DNA of 24,990 nucleotides from an uncultured Nitrospira sp. (GTDB taxonomy: Bacteria > Nitrospirota > Nitrospiria > Nitrospirales > UBA8639): the NCBI GenBank assembly GCA_902500695.1, contig CABVRQ010000054.1, forward strand, positions 1,187-26,176, given 5' to 3'. Numbering within the stretch: the stretch's first letter is position 1; every line of letters starts with the position of its first letter. Below are positions 15,395 through 24,009 of this stretch, piece after piece. The notes beneath the pieces were generated by a model, which searched no databases, had not been told where the DNA came from, and saw nothing but the letters and a program-made list of their open reading frames with translations. The position numbers were made by a program, and so were the translations under genes.

Positions 15395-16987
15395 TTATAT
15401 TTTTGTGTTGATGTATACGTTTACTCCAGATTCAAAATCCTTCCCGAGAGAATCAAACATTTTTTCATCAAGGCAGATGAAGCTGGTATCTTCATGAAGA
15501 TTTTTATCCGCCAAAGTCCCTCGGTCAACGATAATGATTTTGGCAAGAGACGATTCCACCTCTTCGAGAGTTTGAGACCTTTCCGACCTTCCATGCCAGG
15601 GCACTTGCATCAGAAAGGCGGTATAGGAATCAATATTTTCCAACCGGCTTGTGGAGGCAATTGGGCCAATGATATTGAGGGTGCTCAATTTTTCCTTTAG
15701 GACTTTGGCCGCCTGGTAACTGGGCCTCTGGGGAAAGAATGGCGTGCTGGCGAAGGGAAGGAGAAAAGATAAGGAAATAAGGGCCAATGCTATGACATGA
15801 AGAATTTTGACCTGGCCGGTCCGACTCTTGGCCAGATGCTCCACATAGCCCAGACTCCCGCCAAGAAGAAACGGGTAGACGGAATAATAATATCGCTTTT
15901 CTCCTCCATAACCCGGCAAAAAGATCACCACAAGACACCCAATGAATATCGCTGACCATCGCCAGCGATCCGACCGGATATTGTGTCTCCATGGAGCATG
16001 AAACAAGAATCCCAATATGACCGAGACCAAACCGATGCCAAGCCAGTCAAAGTTCTTCAGCATGCGTATAGTTTTCATCACATTGCTATGAACGATCCGC
16101 AATTGGTGACGGAGATTCTCAGTACTGTCAAACGGGGACCAGTGGGAGTATTTTTTTGAGATCGGATCCTCCCAGGATGAAACTCGGCCCTGCTCCGGAA
16201 TTAGAAAGTCAGAAAAAGTGGGATGTCCTCGCCCAACACCAGGCGGCCCCATGACGGCATGACTAATTCCTGCACTTGTTGAAAAAACCACCCTTTCATA
16301 CTTGAGGGACAGTATGAGAATCCAAGGCCCGGCGACAAGCATTAACCCGATGAGGGTGATCGCCACGCCACGTAGAGCACGGGTCGGACTGGTTTGCTGA
16401 CAAACGGTCCATAACAACCCTGCTGCCACAATCAGAATAAATGCAAATGGCAACCCAGGCGCTTTCGCTAAATAGGCAGCCCCGAATATTAGCCCGGCAG
16501 AAAACTGAACCGATCGTTTGTCGCACCAGTCCGGATGCAGAGTTCGGCTTATGGCCAGACAGAGAATTCCACTCATCAGGAGGTCTGGGGTTATGCCTTG
16601 AACCGCCCAGTGGACACTCATAAAGACCACGATTCCGATGGCCACAAAGATCGCGGAGGACCCAATCCCCAAAACCCTGAAAATCGCCATACAGCCCATG
16701 AGATACACAATCGCCGATATTCCCATGGCCATCTGCGCAGCGGATAAAGGTTCTTCCATAAAGCCGAGTAACGGAACAATGATCCAGCTCAACATGGGCC
16801 CCCAATAACCGGAAACCGCTAAATCGAACTGTCCGGAGGCATAATATTGGGCAATTCGAATGTAGGAAATCCCATCGGTACTGATCCAATCCTGATTGAC
16901 CCAACCGGCCCAAATCAGCAACCCGATTTGAAGTACAAAGAAGCCGAACATGGCTCTGGAGATGTCTTGCCGATTCATTTCACCCAT
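15395..16987 (-). CDS. Polytopic membrane glycosyltransferase (GT-C/PMT-like)
   Basis: A 530-aa protein with roughly ten to twelve hydrophobic helices over residues 10-420 and a soluble C-terminal domain (about 425-530). The first periplasmic loop contains STDGISYIRIAQYYASG, with an acidic residue and Tyr in the place typical of GT-C enzymes that use polyprenyl-phosphate sugars. These enzymes glycosylate lipids, glycans or proteins on the outer face of the inner membrane. It is the last gene of a minus-strand set after HAD, UbiA and a small ORF, which suggests it uses the lipid-linked sugar they would make (inference). ATG 16987 has AGGGG about nine bases upstream; ATG 16978 is an alternative. 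Confidence 0.7.
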   Translation of the reverse strand: MGEMNRQDISRAMFGFFVLQIGLLIWAGWVNQDWISTDGISYIRIAQYYASGQFDLAVSGYWGPMLSWIIVPLLGFMEEPLSAAQMAMGISAIVYLMGCMAIFRVLGIGSSAIFVAIGIVVFMSVHWAVQGITPDLLMSGILCLAISRTLHPDWCDKRSVQFSAGLIFGAAYLAKAPGLPFAFILIVAAGLLWTVCQQTSPTRALRGVAITLIGLMLVAGPWILILSLKYERVVFSTSAGISHAVMGPPGVGRGHPTFSDFLIPEQGRVSSWEDPISKKYSHWSPFDSTENLRHQLRIVHSNVMKTIRMLKNFDWLGIGLVSVILGFLFHAPWRHNIRSDRWRWSAIFIGCLVVIFLPGYGGEKRYYYSVYPFLLGGSLGYVEHLAKSRTGQVKILHVIALALISLSFLLPFASTPFFPQRPSYQAAKVLKEKLSTLNIIGPIASTSRLENIDSYTAFLMQVPWHGRSERSQTLEEVESSLAKIIIVDRGTLADKNLHEDTSFICLDEKMFDSLGKDFESGVNVYINTKI

Positions 16988-17191
16988 TGGATATACCCCT
17001 TTTGAGAAAGATTCCTTTGAAAACCACGGTTCCTATGGGGGAACTTCCTCTATGGAATCTCATCACTTTTCTTTCCACTTCCCACCCATTCATAATCAGG
17101 ACTCAGATGGCTCCGAACCCGTGAAGACTTTGTATCACGAAAGGTCCCACTGTTCATGGTCCAAGATTTCCTTATGCTAGAAACCCATCAT

Positions 17192-17434
17192 TCACAAATC
17201 CTTCACAATTTCGTCAGACATTGGGGTAGGGTCGTCCCCGCGGTCGGTAGGATTCCAGGATTCTGAAGGGATTATCTCGTGCATGCCAGGATATTTTATC
17301 CGGGAGGCATTGCACATTCTAATGGCTTCAGTCTTGTCCAAGCATGTGATGGACATACGGAAACCAAAGCTTTGTTTATTCCTTCGGAATTCCTGTTTAA
17401 GACTGAAGGGATCTTCGGTGGTTGACTTGTCCAT
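17192..17434 (-). CDS. Hypothetical small protein (80 aa)
   Basis: An 80-aa hydrophilic frame lying between the UbiA-type and GT-C genes on the same strand. It contains two cysteines and an acidic C-terminus (PMSDEIVKDL). The ribosome binding site is weak and no family was recognised. Its position inside an apparent operon is the main support. It may be a small regulatory or accessory protein, or chance. Confidence 0.35.
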   Translation of the reverse strand: MDKSTTEDPFSLKQEFRRNKQSFGFRMSITCLDKTEAIRMCNASRIKYPGMHEIIPSESWNPTDRGDDPTPMSDEIVKDL

Positions 17435-17509
17435 CGCCTAACAAAAATACATCCACAATCCAAACCCTCAGATATCCTTGAATCCATTTTCCAGGCAGAG
17501 GGCGGGCAC

Positions 17510-18499
17510 TTAATTTCCTCCAATAGTCCAAAGAGGTGGAATGAGAGCCGGATTAACATTAAACAACTCATACAAAAAAGGGATCTCAGAAAACATAAGC
17601 AGGAGAAAGAGCAACGTGCTCAACCCAACATACAGAACAAACCCGCCTTCCTTGTATAATTTTTCTGGATTTTGAACAGGGCTATCCTCAAGCAGGCCAA
17701 TCTTAAGATAATAGGTCAAAAATCCCGCACCAATAGGGACAAAAAGTATCAACTCCATATGATACCGGACAAGAAATATTCCAGATACAAAGGAACAAGC
17801 CATCGCATAAAAGAACATACTCAGCAATAGACGATTTTCGGTGTAATACCCGAACGACTTTCGATACCCCCGTGCACGTATCGGATCATCAATACGCCGA
17901 TACTCGGCAAATCGCTTGGTTGCCATGAAAAAAGCGCCAACCATCCAGTACGCCAACACAAGCGAAAGCGGAGGGATGCTATGGGTGACAAGCGCAAACC
18001 ACCCGAGCAACAACCGAATCGGATTATTCAGTGACTCAGAAAGCACATCTAAATAAGGTAGATCTTTGGTCCGTATCGGGGGAATATTGTAAAGGAGGCC
18101 GCTCACTAAAAATAACAGGGCTGTAACCCCAAAGTACGAATTTAGGGAAAAAGCAAGAACCATCCCTGAAGCCCCTAATACGAACCATTCCATCCAAGCC
18201 CAACTGGCTTTGACCTTCCCGGAAGGAACAGGCCGATCCTTTTTCACCGGATGGAGACGGTCATAAGGCGCATCGAGAACTTCGTTCACCACATAATTGC
18301 TTGAGGCAATCAAACAGGTAGCTGCGATAGCCTGGAGCAAAGGAAAAATACTTTTCCAGGCGAAGAGTTCCAGCTCATAAAATAGGGCCAGCACAATGCC
18401 CAGAATCATAAAGACATTTTTAAACCAGTGGTCAATCCGGGCAATCTGGACGTAAGGCCAGAGTACCCGAAAAAAATTAGATGACTGAGTGGATAACAT
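17510..18499 (-). CDS. UbiA-family transferase, decaprenyl-phosphate phosphoribosyltransferase-like
   Basis: A 329-aa integral membrane protein of about eight or nine helices. The UbiA aspartate motif is N72xxxD76xxxD80, followed by RLHPVKKDRPVPSG. The HPxKxxRP form is characteristic of the branch that makes decaprenyl-phosphoryl-5-phosphoribose from phosphoribosyl diphosphate. A second conserved region (ATKRFAEYRRIDD and RKSFGYY) also fits. It would act in the inner membrane. ATG 18499 has AGAGG nine bases upstream and leaves a 23-bp overlap with the upstream HAD gene; the GTG at 18547 would overlap by 71 bp. The exact lipid and sugar are inferred. Confidence 0.8.
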   Translation of the reverse strand: MLSTQSSNFFRVLWPYVQIARIDHWFKNVFMILGIVLALFYELELFAWKSIFPLLQAIAATCLIASSNYVVNEVLDAPYDRLHPVKKDRPVPSGKVKASWAWMEWFVLGASGMVLAFSLNSYFGVTALLFLVSGLLYNIPPIRTKDLPYLDVLSESLNNPIRLLLGWFALVTHSIPPLSLVLAYWMVGAFFMATKRFAEYRRIDDPIRARGYRKSFGYYTENRLLLSMFFYAMACSFVSGIFLVRYHMELILFVPIGAGFLTYYLKIGLLEDSPVQNPEKLYKEGGFVLYVGLSTLLFLLLMFSEIPFLYELFNVNPALIPPLWTIGGN

Positions 18500-19205
18500 C
18501 GCAAAGACCTCTAAAATTAGTAATCGAACAAAATTCCGTTTTTTCACTCGGGTCTAACCTGCGAGACGTTCTGCTGGAAAATATGACGTAAGGCATCCCT
18601 GCAGCTTTGGCACCACAACCATCGACGTCATGCCGATCACCGACATACAACACCTCCCCTGGATCAAGATTCCAGAGGCGACAGGCATAGAGAAACCCTT
18701 TGGGGTTAGGTTTAAACGCATTAATCTCCGGATCCGTTCCGCATAATTCCACCGTTAACGGAACATGAATCCCTAGCCCCTGCAATTTTTCTCTTACAGG
18801 GTAATCAGAAAAGACTCCCGTACGTAGGCCCCTATCAGCCGCCAACTGAAAAAATTCTTTCATGCCACGACGCCGACAGATACTGAGATATTTCAAAGGG
18901 CGACGGTACATCCATTCCCTTACAACCATTTCCACCTCCCTAGAGGTCACACAGAATCGTTCGGCAATAAGGGAATATTGTAAGCTCACCAAGGGGACGC
19001 TTGGATTTTCCATGGCCCGCAACGCTTCTCGTCCTTCTCGAAAACCTTTCAAAATTCTCCAGACACCCAAAGCCTCCCGAATAGAACCTAATGCAAACGG
19101 AGCCGTAGACAACTCAAAGGCCATCAGGCCACGAAGAGCCTGTTGGTGATACAGCGTCCCATCAACATCGAGCAAAACGGCACGAATCTGTTGAACCCGT
19201 TTCAC
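18477..19205 (-). CDS. HAD-superfamily hydrolase (phosphatase)
   Basis: A 242-aa HAD hydrolase with motif I DVDGTLY (nucleophile D13, D15), a motif II Ser in GVFSDYP, motif III Lys in FKPNPKGF and motif IV GDRHDVDGCGAK. The helical cap lies between motifs I and II. Its 3' end overlaps the start of the UbiA-type gene, implying coupled translation. HAD domains fused to UbiA-type transferases exist in other bacteria, so it may remove the 5-phosphate from the lipid-linked phosphoribose (inference). GTG 19205 is preferred to the longer TTG at 19226, because the family core starts soon after. The start is uncertain. Confidence 0.8.
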   Translation of the reverse strand: MKRVQQIRAVLLDVDGTLYHQQALRGLMAFELSTAPFALGSIREALGVWRILKGFREGREALRAMENPSVPLVSLQYSLIAERFCVTSREVEMVVREWMYRRPLKYLSICRRRGMKEFFQLAADRGLRTGVFSDYPVREKLQGLGIHVPLTVELCGTDPEINAFKPNPKGFLYACRLWNLDPGEVLYVGDRHDVDGCGAKAAGMPYVIFSSRTSRRLDPSEKTEFCSITNFRGLCDVIHSVI

Positions 19206-19731
19206 GACACAAACAGCCCTACACAATCAGAAAAGTGGCAACTCAAAAAAGACTCCCAAGAGTTCATGAATACGCTATGTGGTATGCAAATGACTTTCAT
19301 CCATCCCGCTATTGGATGCTTGTTCAAAAACCCGCTTCAGGCGCTCTCACAAACTCCTTAAGTCATAAAGCAAAATTTGGTCCCAGTTGAATCTATCGGA
19401 AACCATAATTACTGGCTGTATAAAAAATTTGAAAAACGAACCAGTGGGAGACTCTATCCGATAGCGGCCGTCCAGATTAAGCGCAGGTATCAATAAGCCA
19501 GGGTTGAGAACATTAAGCGGGGTCTACTGTCCTCGGTTAGCCCTTCCTGTAATGACACGCTGTTTTCTGGCGACGGTGATGGTTGCGACTATTTTGTCCT
19601 AAAAGGCCATCGCCCCCTATTAGAGGGAGACCGCTTCTGAGTAATTACCGGCGGGGGAAGACGATTGATCTCCATCGGATCCCTATAGGGTTGTAGATGG
19701 CTGTCAGCCTTCTTTCTCTCCTCCTATAATG

Positions 19732-19774
19732 AAGCCGAAGGGCTTATGGAAAACCATAGTCTTTGGCCTTTTTT
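19732..19774 (+). terminator. Rho-independent terminator on the plus strand
   Basis: An imperfect stem (about 19732-19768) closes with TATGG-AAAA-CCATA (19745-19758) and is followed by TTTTTT (19769-19774). It has the form of an intrinsic terminator, but no annotated plus-strand gene lies upstream of it; the nearest genes to the left run on the minus strand. Confidence 0.5.
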
Positions 19775-19859
19775 AGGGGAATGGCGAGGTCTATTTGGAT
19801 AATGGTACATGATTTAATCCATGCTGCAACCGATCATTCTATAGAAAGGGGAGGAAAGA

Positions 19860-20123
19860 TTGTGGCCCCTCACTCTAACGGCTGGCTGGACAACACAGTT
19901 GAGTGTCATGAGGCATGAATGTATCATCGGGTCGATTAATAGCAATGATAAATTTGCCAAAGACACCACTCATATCCATGGCATTGAATGGGAGGGAGTT
20001 TCGCCAATATTCGCCTGGCTAAATATAGCGCATTGCCTCGATCCTCATTATATTTGCACTTGTATCTGGAGGAATGCAAATAGCGCTACAATCATGGCCG
20101 TCAAACCCTTTATAAACTCTTGA
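19860..20123 (+). CDS. Doubtful small ORF (87 aa)
   Basis: A TTG start is preceded by a strong purine-rich GGGGAGG at a short spacing (four bases). The product is unremarkable, with several Cys, His and Trp residues and no recognised family (for example GIEWEGVSPIFAWLNIAH). It could be a small gene, the remnant of a larger one, or chance. Confidence 0.2.
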   Translation: MWPLTLTAGWTTQLSVMRHECIIGSINSNDKFAKDTTHIHGIEWEGVSPIFAWLNIAHCLDPHYICTCIWRNANSATIMAVKPFINS

Positions 20124-20392
20124 GAAAGCCGTTCATTTAAGGTCTTCTAAGCATGGCCTAGATTTTTGCCCACACGGGGAAACCAGGTTTACCTTAAAAT
20201 ACCGGGAATTCAATTGGTCTCTTGAGAAAGAAAAGCCAAAATGGTCAAATCCTCCAAGGGTTACCTACAACGAATGATTTTTGAGACGCCCAATACTCGG
20301 ACAATACGCCTCTGCTCTTTTTCAAAGAAGTACCCGCAGATGCCAGGCATTCGATTTTATTTGTATAACCCGTTTTGTCATAGGGTGCAAGT

Positions 20393-21898
20393 ATGATTGC
20401 AATCATCTCTTTGGAGGCTCCATCGGGTCCCCTCCTGGAGCAGTTGATCAGTGACAATCGGCTGCCGAATCTCGCGTCTCTTCAAAAGACGGGCGAGGTT
20501 GTCGAACTTGCCCCCCCCTTTCTCGATGGAGCCGTCTACGCCACTCTTTACACAGGGCAGCATCTGTCCGAGCACGGAATTTACTCCTTGTTTACCTGGT
20601 CGGCACCCGAGCAAAAGCTCCGGTTATCCCACGAACTGATACCGGATGACACCCTATTCCGACGCTTGGACCGGGCAGGCAAACGAGTCATTGCCATCGA
20701 TCCACCGGAGCATCCCTTGCAAGAGCTGTCTAATGGTATCGTGGTGAGCGGATGCCAGTTTCGATCGCGGGTCCATTTGGCCAAATGGTCGCGCCCTTCC
20801 AGCGCAAACGGGGAACTCTTGGCACACCTTGGCAAGACACCAAGAGGGGAGGAGACCTTTGGGCAACCGTCACAACACCATTTGCTTCACCTCCGGAATA
20901 TCCTCATACAGGCGCCAGGCCGTCTCGCGAGCGCGGTTGAACGATTGCTGGAGGAAAAGGAAGCCGATGTCCTCTGGTTAGGCATGGCTGCGATCCACCT
21001 TGCGGGTCACCAGCTTTGGGATACAGCGTCCGTCGACGTCATCGGCCGGTCCCCAGCCGGAGCGAGTCTGCTGGAGGATTCCTTGATTGAGGTATATCTA
21101 GCAGCCGACGCGGCACTTGGTCGAATAATAAGAATTCTACCTGACAATACAGATCTCCTCGTCTTCTGGGCTAAGGGAATGGGTCCGGAGACATGTCGGG
21201 CCGATCTTCTCCCCGAGATGCTGGAACGGATTCTGACCCCCCGCGCCATCGTCCGCACATCATCCGGAAATGACATCTTGACGAGGCTGCGGGCGATGGT
21301 ACCCACCTCGCTCCGCTCTAAAGTCGCCGATGCACTACCGGATTCACTTTCGCTCCAGCTCACAGCTCGACTGGGGACCATCGGGAAAGACTGGAAGACA
21401 GTTCGGGCCTTTACGCTCCCTTCCGACGGTTCTGGATTGGTTCGGCTCAACATCCGCGGGCGCGAGCGGAATGGGATCATCACCGAATCCGAAGCAAACG
21501 TGCTTTGCGACGAGATTGACGAGGGTCTCCGAACCTTTTGCGACATCGATGGTAAAGAGTGCATCGCGGACATTGAACGACCCGGAGACCATTTACCTCC
21601 CGGGCACAAACTGGACCGGCTTCCCGACCTGGTTATCCGATGGAGTGACGAACCATCGACAAACCTGCGCGGCGTGATTTCACCGGAATACGGCACGGTG
21701 TTGCGCGAAGGTGCGGGATCAGGGCGGTCAGGAAACCACATACCCGGCGGGCGCGCGATCATCGTGCCACGATCGGGAACTTATCGCCCGATCAATAGCC
21801 GGACCCCAAATCTAGTTGATCTGAGTGCAACGGTCTGTGCAGCAGCGGGCATTCCCTACGAGGATCTTCCCGGCCAGTCCCTTCTCGCATATCACTAA
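20393..21898 (+). CDS. Alkaline-phosphatase-superfamily (type I phosphodiesterase-like) protein with altered active site
   Basis: A 501-aa protein with the layout of the type I phosphodiesterase/nucleotide pyrophosphatase family: RLPNLASLQKTG near the N-terminus, then PPFLDGAVYATLYTGQHLSEHGIY, a middle His/Asp region (HLAGHQLWD; D239 in AADAALG), and near the end GNHIPGG (H449) and DLPGQSLL. Expected catalytic positions differ: the first metal Asp is Glu8, the nucleophile Thr/Ser position appears to be Asp45, and the SDHG motif reads WAKG (259-262). It may be a pseudoenzyme or have changed chemistry. No signal peptide is seen. The ribosome binding site AGGGTG is six bases before the ATG. It opens a plus-strand glycan gene set. 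Confidence 0.75.
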   Translation: MIAIISLEAPSGPLLEQLISDNRLPNLASLQKTGEVVELAPPFLDGAVYATLYTGQHLSEHGIYSLFTWSAPEQKLRLSHELIPDDTLFRRLDRAGKRVIAIDPPEHPLQELSNGIVVSGCQFRSRVHLAKWSRPSSANGELLAHLGKTPRGEETFGQPSQHHLLHLRNILIQAPGRLASAVERLLEEKEADVLWLGMAAIHLAGHQLWDTASVDVIGRSPAGASLLEDSLIEVYLAADAALGRIIRILPDNTDLLVFWAKGMGPETCRADLLPEMLERILTPRAIVRTSSGNDILTRLRAMVPTSLRSKVADALPDSLSLQLTARLGTIGKDWKTVRAFTLPSDGSGLVRLNIRGRERNGIITESEANVLCDEIDEGLRTFCDIDGKECIADIERPGDHLPPGHKLDRLPDLVIRWSDEPSTNLRGVISPEYGTVLREGAGSGRSGNHIPGGRAIIVPRSGTYRPINSRTPNLVDLSATVCAAAGIPYEDLPGQSLLAYH

Positions 21899-22743
21899 GA
21901 ATATGCGGGAATAGAGGTTCAATCGATTCAACTAGTCTTCCCGACAACCCGAATGGGTAGTTGATTGCCTGGGCAATTGATTGGACATATTGAATTGCTT
22001 ATTTTGTGTAAATGAGAGATGACTATCCTCATCAGAAATCACAAACGTTGGAATACCAGCCGGAAGGACCAGAGGTCCTTTGCCCAAGTCAAGGATGAGC
22101 GATTGCAAGAGGTGCGGCGAGTAACCGGGTAGCCAGTGCATCTACTCAAGACGTGGAAGGAGACTTTCTTACAGAATGATCAAGCACCTTTTTATGTGGG
22201 CGATATCCCAAGAAGAAGAGACTGGACACAGAGAACACATTGATAAAAGGAAGATTGGATCGCAACGACCTGCGGTAAGAAAAGAAGATTAATCGGCTGG
22301 ATAACGGCGTACCTTTTCACTTGAGAAAATTGAATGGTTGAGCGGGATCTGTTCGATTTCCGCGAAAAACGGTACAGGTGGCCACACGTGTGGCGCCATG
22401 GGGTTATCGTAAACCCGACAGCATATGACTGGTAGCGACGGCTGACCGCGACTGGGCATAAAGTCAAATGGAAGAGGGACTGACAAGGAGTGGATACGGT
22501 GTCTGCCGTGGCACATAGCTTGTTAACTCCATGATGTCGCCACAGGGGGAAGAGGACCACAACTCCATGAAGGGTTGATTTCCCCGAACACACGCGGAAA
22601 ATGTTTGGGGGAACGAATGCTACAGCCTGGTATTTTACTCGCTTCGTGTTATTCTATTTTGGCGAGTGAGGCGAACCATCCGTGAAATTTCGTCTAGAGG
22701 GAGGCTCCCCTAAAAAATCTGAAGGGTATCCTGCGCTGTTTTT
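21899..22743. other. 845-bp gap, no intact gene
   Basis: No convincing gene was found on either strand. Short protein-like stretches (for example RDLFDFREKRYRWPHVWRHG around 22340-22400, plus strand) interrupted by stops hint at an eroded gene that I cannot name. A 14-bp perfect palindrome, GCCACACGTGTGGC, lies at 22381-22394. Confidence 0.4.
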
Positions 22744-23889
22744 ATGAAACGAATAAAGGTATTGTTTGTCTATCTTGGGTTTTACCGGGATGCCGGAGCG
22801 GAACAAACTCCGCTGTGTCTTGCTGAAGAACTTGATCGCGAGCGATTCACTTTCGAGATCCTCACCTTGATGCCGACCACCTCTACAATCGGCGGTGCGG
22901 TACAGGCAACCGGTTGCACCATACACGAGCTCGGACTGGGCATTCCGAGTCTCACAGACCCGGTCGGAATGATCAAGGCTATCTATGCCATTTATAATAC
23001 ATTCCGCAGAATCAAACCCGACATCGTTCAGACGCAATCAGGGTTTTGTAACGTCTGGGCCCGTCTGGCAGCCAAATTGGCGCATGTCCCCGTAGTCATC
23101 GCGACGTTAAATTTTGGTGGGGGCCCAAAACCGCGTTGGTATATGCAGCCAGTTATGCGTGCCATGCATCGTTGGTTGGCCACGAGTACCGACGCCTACG
23201 TCTGTGTCGCCGAGCATGTGGTGAAGGAACAGTTACAGCCCTACGAATGGGACCGTGCCGAAGTCATCGATGGCTTTTTCGACCTGAATCGTTTTCTTGC
23301 AGGCCGCAGCGATTTACCGGAAATCCGAGCCCTAACCAATCCCGCTCGTCCAGTACTTGGCATTGTCGCAAGACTCGATTACGAAAAGGGGCATAGGGTT
23401 GCAATCGCGGCCATGCGGAAAATCGTCGATGCTGTACCCGGAGCTCAACTCAAGATCGTCGGTACCGGCAGCCTAGATGAAGAACTCAGGGATCAAGTGG
23501 TTGCACTGCGACTCTCGGACCACGTCGAGTTTGCCGGTCACCGGACACAGATATGCGAGATCATGTCCACCATGGACCTGTTATTGATCCCTTCATACAA
23601 CGAAGGGTTCGGTAGGGTGGCGTTGGAATCAATTGCCGCCGGAGTACCGTTAGTGGGAAGCCGTAGCGGTGCATTCCCCAGAATTCTTGAACACGGGAAA
23701 TACGGTGCGTTGGTCACCCCAGCAGATCCTAACGCGTTGGCAGAAGCGGTCATCGATATCATCGCGAACCCGGACCCAGCATTGAACAAGTTGAAGGAAG
23801 CTCGAGCTACGGTGCTAAAGCGATATACCAAAGAGGAAAGCGCCCGGCGATATGCGAATCTATATCTACGTTTAACTGGAAATTCTTAA
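22744..23889 (+). CDS. Glycosyltransferase family 4 (GT-B) protein
   Basis: A 381-aa retaining-type glycosyltransferase. The N-terminal Rossmann half (about 1-185) begins KVLFVYLGFYRDAGAEQ, with an acceptor-side loop. The C-terminal half (about 200-380) carries GIVARLDYEKGH, LKIVGTGSLDEELRD, VEFAGHR and the EX7E motif (E287 and E295 in YNEGFGRVALESIAAGVPLV) that binds the nucleotide-sugar donor. It acts at the cytoplasmic face of the inner membrane, probably adding a sugar to a lipid-linked glycan. It is followed after 120 bp by a GT2 gene. Donor and acceptor cannot be told. Confidence 0.9.
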   Translation: MKRIKVLFVYLGFYRDAGAEQTPLCLAEELDRERFTFEILTLMPTTSTIGGAVQATGCTIHELGLGIPSLTDPVGMIKAIYAIYNTFRRIKPDIVQTQSGFCNVWARLAAKLAHVPVVIATLNFGGGPKPRWYMQPVMRAMHRWLATSTDAYVCVAEHVVKEQLQPYEWDRAEVIDGFFDLNRFLAGRSDLPEIRALTNPARPVLGIVARLDYEKGHRVAIAAMRKIVDAVPGAQLKIVGTGSLDEELRDQVVALRLSDHVEFAGHRTQICEIMSTMDLLLIPSYNEGFGRVALESIAAGVPLVGSRSGAFPRILEHGKYGALVTPADPNALAEAVIDIIANPDPALNKLKEARATVLKRYTKEESARRYANLYLRLTGNS

Positions 23890-24009
23890 ATAAAAATTGC
23901 GATAAATATTCCAGTAAGTCATAACCACCTGGTAGTGGGTGTGGGGATTTAGACAGGCGAAGCATTCAAATGACGGTCTCTCGTAAACAACGCAACTGGA
24001 GGTGTAAAC

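Larger units (their letters stand above)
19206..20392. other. 1.2-kb region without a clear gene
   Basis: The region contains a plus-strand terminator (19732-19774), a 10-bp palindrome CCCTATAGGG (19681-19690), and a doubtful 87-codon frame (19860-20123). A short frame at about 19553-19603 encodes a hydrophobic signal-like peptide (MTRCFLATVMVATILS) and then stops, which could be the start of a broken secreted-protein gene. Nothing else is recognised. Confidence 0.5.

Noticed and set aside
21007..21762. 251-codon frame antisense to the alkaline-phosphatase-superfamily gene
   Set aside because: It is rich in Arg and Ser and has no domain, as expected of an antisense shadow of a GC-rich gene. 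The sense strand has clear family motifs.
22192..22593. 133-codon minus-strand frame in the gap before the GT4 gene
   Set aside because: There is no family resemblance and no ribosome binding site. Protein-like stretches with stops on the plus strand suggest a decayed gene instead, but not clearly enough to call.
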